Part shown: piece after piece, positions 60,587-64,000 of the stretch
Numbering within the stretch: the first letter of the stretch is position 1
Layout of the letters: every line of letters starts with the position of its first letter
Assembly: GCA_002914845.1 (NCBI GenBank)
Contig: JXTC01000444.1
Coordinates: forward strand, 147,728-211,727
DNA: 64,000 bases
DNA from: Trema orientale
Lineage: Eukaryota; Streptophyta; Magnoliopsida; Rosales; Cannabaceae
Reading direction: 5' to 3'
Program-made: the position numbers and the translations under genes
The notes under the pieces: generated by a model
Told to the model about the DNA's origin: nothing
Database searches by the model: none
What the model saw: only the letters and a program-made list of their open reading frames with translations

Positions 60587-60590
<4 letters not shown>
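60180..60590 (+). promoter_or_regulatory. Possible gene promoter and 5' leader
   Basis: The region changes from AT-rich to a pyrimidine-rich leader (CTTCTTCTTC at 60450-60480) ending in TTTGTAATGGAACACGAAAG. An ATG at 60525 opens MEHESSKLWTPSSLTSSSFH before entering the CT microsatellite. This looks like the 5' end of a plant gene, but no following exon was recognised, so the gene may be truncated by the MULE region or be spurious. Confidence 0.3.
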
Positions 60591-60644
<54 letters not shown>

Positions 60645-60645
60645 N

Positions 60646-60702
<57 letters not shown>
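60588..60702 (+). repeat. (TC)n microsatellite with one N
   Basis: About 55 TC units run uninterrupted except for an undetermined base at 60645. Overlapping Ser-Leu open frames are artefacts. The array length is uncertain because of the N. Confidence 0.95.
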
Positions 60703-61029
60703 AGTCTCTCTATCTCTATCTCTCTCTTCTAGTTCATGAGTTTTCTCTCCAGCTGTCTCTTTCTCTCTTTCTTAACACCCATTGAACTGTTTTGTAAAAA
60801 ATACTCTGGTAGAAAGAAAGTTGGATCATATTCGAGTATTTTTTGGATTTTGAAAGTAAGTAATGAAGTTATATTGAAGAATAGTTTTTTATGGTCAATA
60901 ATGAGTGAATAATATTTGAAGGAGGACCATAATACTGATCTGGGCATTATTTGAGTTGAAAAATTCCAAGTTTTAGTATATTCACCATAATACTATTGTA
61001 TTTTTCTCTATATTAAATTGAATAGTTTA

Positions 61030-61220
61030 GTCAACTGATGTTAGCGTATATGGTCAAGATTAACGTGACCTTAGGTCAAGAACCTCATGACTTTAGGTAA
61101 TATTATACTGACTTGAATAGGTCAATATAATATAATATAATATTGACCTATGGTCATTATGATACTGACCTTTGAGGGCAAGTTAATACTGACCCGGGTT
61201 CAAAATATTTTGACCACTAT
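61030..61220 (+). repeat. TTGAC/GTCAA repeat cluster 1 (putative intron)
   Basis: Repeated GGTCAA and TTGACC words, often as pairs (TTGACCTATGGTCA). They lie in the non-coding stretch before the acceptor at about 61282. Confidence 0.6.
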
Positions 61221-62185
61221 CTCATCATTTTCATATAATTATAATCCTCACTGATTAATTTTTTGAATTTATTTATTTTACAGGACGGCAAGTACTGTTG
61301 TGTTTGTGAAGTATAATGGTCGTTGGGACCAAAACAATATTTACACTAATTGTCAAAGTATAGGTGTTTTGGTACCTACTACCTCATCATATGTTCGTTT
61401 ATTGGAGATACTGTATTAGGCACTTGGGCTGAAACCTTAAAGTCATACATTACAGATTAAGTATATCTTTAAATTGGGAATCTCACCTGTAAATATTGCT
61501 AACGACCGTTCTCTCGATGTCTACTTTGAGCTAAAGAAGAATAAAGACAAGACAAAGTTTCCTCTTTGCGTTGATATAATTGGGGCGCCAATGACCATGT
61601 TAGATTCAAGTATGTTTTTGGTAGCCAACAATTACAGAGTCCTTCCTTATGAAATTCGTTCTCATCATCCATATATTGGTGGCTATTACCCTGAGATGCC
61701 AATACAAGAAGAGGCGAATCCTGACCCTGTTGAGGTGAGAGGACATGACTTCACGACGAGTACATTTATTATGACTGTGGGAGTGGTGGTTTGGAAGACA
61801 TCTCTCAGTTTCACACACCAGTAGAGGAAGAATAAATCAATGATGGAGTCAATATTGGAGCAAATCATGGTGCTACTAGTACCCATATAGTTGAATCAAG
61901 TAACCGAGAGGCTACTTCTAAAGGGGCAATCAATTATGGTACTAGTTCAGTAGTCTCTAATTCTTCAAAAGAACTGGATGTGCTTACCGAAGTTTCACCT
62001 ACAATGTTAAGAGTTGGTGAAATGTATGTGAGTAAAATAGCATTACAGAGGCATTTATGCAGGTTTGCAATAGTCAATTATTTCGAATATAAGGCCAGAA
62101 CATCGAACAGGAAAACTTTGCACGTTTGCAAGTGGGCTGTTCGTGCCACTATGATCAAAAATACGAATTTGTTCCAAATCAAAAG

Positions 62186-62553
62186 GTATAAAGTCATTTA
62201 TATATGTACTGTCAGTCGAAACGCTCTTGACTCTAGTCAAGATAATTTCTACATGAGTCAAGATATTCCTGACATATGTCAAATTATCATAACTTTGGTG
62301 AAGATGTTGACTATTGGTGAAACTATTCTTGACCTAGTCAAGATGATCTTGACGTACCTTAACAACGTCTTGACTACCGGTGAAGACCTTCTTCACCTTA
62401 AGTCAATATGTTCTTGACTACGATCAAGACCTTATTGACTATAGGTAAAGACCTTCTTGACTAAGGTCCAAGATGTTCTTGACCTGAAGACAATGAATAT
62501 AGTTTTTTTCCTAAAACGTATAAACAATATTTTTTTTTTTCAATGTTATGCAG
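62186..62553 (+). repeat. TTGAC/GTCAAGA repeat cluster 2 (intron of MULE pseudogene)
   Basis: The intron has a GTATAA donor and a TTATGCAG acceptor with uninterrupted coding sense across the join. Its interior (62215-62505) is mostly diverged units of CTTGACTA...GTCAAGA spaced about 20 to 30 bp. Confidence 0.6.
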
Positions 62554-63664
62554 ATTTGATTCTCAGCGCACTTGTCCTGTCGATATTATGCACAAATATC
62601 ATCGTCATGCAAGTACATATTTAATTGGTGAAATGATATAATATAAATTTATAAACCCTACCAAAACGACATGTAGGACTAATGATATTGAGGATAAAAT
62701 GCAGAGGGACCATGGTATCCACATGAGTTATAAAAGGGCTCGGAGGGCGAAAGAGAAATCTTTGATTACTTTGAATAATTCCGACGAAGACACTTATCAA
62801 TTTTTTCCCCGTTTAGCTTTCTTGTTAAAGTGGTCTAACCCAGGTTCTGTTGTGGCCCTTTCGACAGATGAGCATGATGTGTTTAGGTACTTCTTTGTGT
62901 CTTTAACTGCTTTGATTCAGGGGTAGCGACATTGTCAGCTGGTTATAGTTGTTGACGGAACTTTCTTGAAGGCGAATTTTTGTTGAACATTGCTAACTGC
63001 ATGTGCAATAGATGCAAATGAACAAATATTCCTACTGGCATTTGCTATTGTTGACGGAGAGAGTAATGCACCGTGGCATTTTTTCTTCACCAAATTAAAG
63101 GAATCAATAGGAGACAGAGATCAGTTGGCAATAATCTCAGATAGAAATGATGGTATTATTAATATAGTGAAAGAAATATATCCAAATGCCGAGCATGGTC
63201 ATTGCATGGTGCATTTGTTGCGTAATTTAAAACGAGCTTTTTCTCGTGCATCCACAGCATTGAAATGGAAGTTTTATAAAGCCGTTGAGGCATACACGCA
63301 TGAGGAGTGGTCAATTTACATGGATTTGCTTGACAATGAAGACCCCGGTATTAGGGTTTACCTAGACGAAATCGGAAACAAAAAATGGGCACGTTGCCAC
63401 TTCCATAGTAAGAGGTACTCAATGATGACTTCCAACAATACTGAGTCAATAAATGCCATGGACAAGAAAATAAGGGACTTCTATATCAAAAAGTTGATTG
63501 AGTTGTTAAGAGACAAAATGCAAGAATGGTTCTTTGAGAGGAGGTAGGCAGCTGCACAATTGCAAACAGTATTTCTAAAATCGCCGAAGAACATGTAAGA
63601 GATTTATTTAACGAGTCAACATCAATGATTATAAGTATTCAATTCATATAAGCAAAATATTAAA

Positions 63665-63850
63665 TTTTCAATGACGGGGAAGTTAATATTGTCATATGGT
63701 CAAGGATCACTTTACCACAGGTCAAGACCTTTTGACGGTGGGTCAATTATTTCTTGACCAATAATATTAAATTCTTGACTCGACCAAAGGTCAAAAACTC
63801 CATGACACAAGTGAAGCAACTCTTAACCTAAGGTATAATTGTTTTAGTTA
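63665..63850 (+). repeat. TTGAC/GTCAA repeat cluster 3 (putative intron)
   Basis: Words such as GGTCAAGACC, TTTTGACGG, TTCTTGACC and GGTCAAAAAC recur between the transposase domain and the following VVVDSDCKSY block. The ends of this intron are not fixed. Confidence 0.55.
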
Positions 63851-64000
63851 TTACATGTTGCATTTAATTTTAGGTTAAACCGTCAAATTTATATGAGTTT
63901 GTGGTGGTAGACAGTGATTGCAAGTCATACATTGTCGACTTGTCAATATCGTGGATTCGAACTCAATCAATTTATCCGTGTATATGGTGTGGCTGCATGT

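Larger units (their letters stand above)
61283..64000 (+). pseudogene. MuDR-type (MULE) transposase pseudogene, 3'-truncated by window edge
   Basis: Recognisable blocks occur in MULE order. The N-terminal part (VFVKYNGRW, then RSLDVYFELKK) sits in 61300-61820. The MuDR plant domain at 61980-62185 has MYVSKIALQRHLCRFAI and the FEYKARTSNRKT stretch. An intron (62186-62553, GT...AG) joins FQIK to RFDSQRTCPVDIMHKYH. The catalytic transposase domain lies at 62700-63546, with VVDGTF, AIVDGESNAPWHFFF, ISDRNDGI and GHCMVHLLRNLKR. After another putative intron comes EFVVVDSDCKSYIVDLS, like the region before a SWIM zinc finger, whose cysteines look lost. Decay: in-frame TAA near 62640, TAG at 62924, TGA at 62984, TAG at 63545, a frameshift near 61770. 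The terminal repeats are not seen. Confidence 0.75.

Noticed and set aside
60509..60785. Ser-Leu repeat proteins
   Set aside because: They are translations of the TC microsatellite in two frames and contain the undetermined base.
61030..63850. TTGAC clusters as a CRISPR array
   Set aside because: Units are short, diverged and irregularly spaced with no constant spacer length; the DNA is plant nuclear.

Overview
This window is nuclear DNA of a flowering plant, most likely a eudicot. It is strongly AT-rich and packed with plant transposon families. It carries one intact, intronless chloroplast-type 9-cis-epoxycarotenoid dioxygenase (NCED) gene at 26122-27945. I cannot name the species or family from sequence alone.

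Layout. 0-24.8 kb is non-coding and made of small transposons and their relics: non-autonomous Mutator-like elements with 9-bp target duplications, fold-back elements, tRNA-derived SINEs, a short Helitron, and two copies of a dispersed repeat full of TTCGACC/GGTCGAA palindromes. 24.9-28.4 kb is the NCED transcription unit: G-box/ABRE-bearing upstream region, TATA box, CT-rich leader without upstream ATG, a GC-rich single-exon coding region and a 3' UTR. NCED makes xanthoxin, the committed precursor of abscisic acid, so this is the only gene whose role in plant physiology can be stated. 28.4-35.3 kb is AT-rich intergenic DNA with another Mutator-like element and more MITEs.

35.3-54.1 kb is a retrotransposon nest. 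First comes a 4.85-kb Ty3/gypsy element on the minus strand with two LTRs, a 5-bp target duplication and only gag-protease remnants. Next to it is a Ty1/copia structure with three LTRs and two internal regions (LTR-int-LTR-int-LTR). Its middle LTR is split by a 6.4-kb Athila-like element, and its right internal region is split by a further 1.6-kb LTR-like insertion. Both copia internal regions appear to lack the same central part of pol.

54.1-64 kb holds a local duplication, a 2.8-kb non-autonomous Helitron, a possible gene leader followed by a long CT microsatellite with an ambiguous base, and a decayed MuDR-type transposase pseudogene running off the right edge. Its recognisable exons are separated by introns that each carry clusters of TTGAC/GTCAA repeats. 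No tRNA, rRNA or CRISPR locus was seen. Apart from NCED, no intact gene could be supported.
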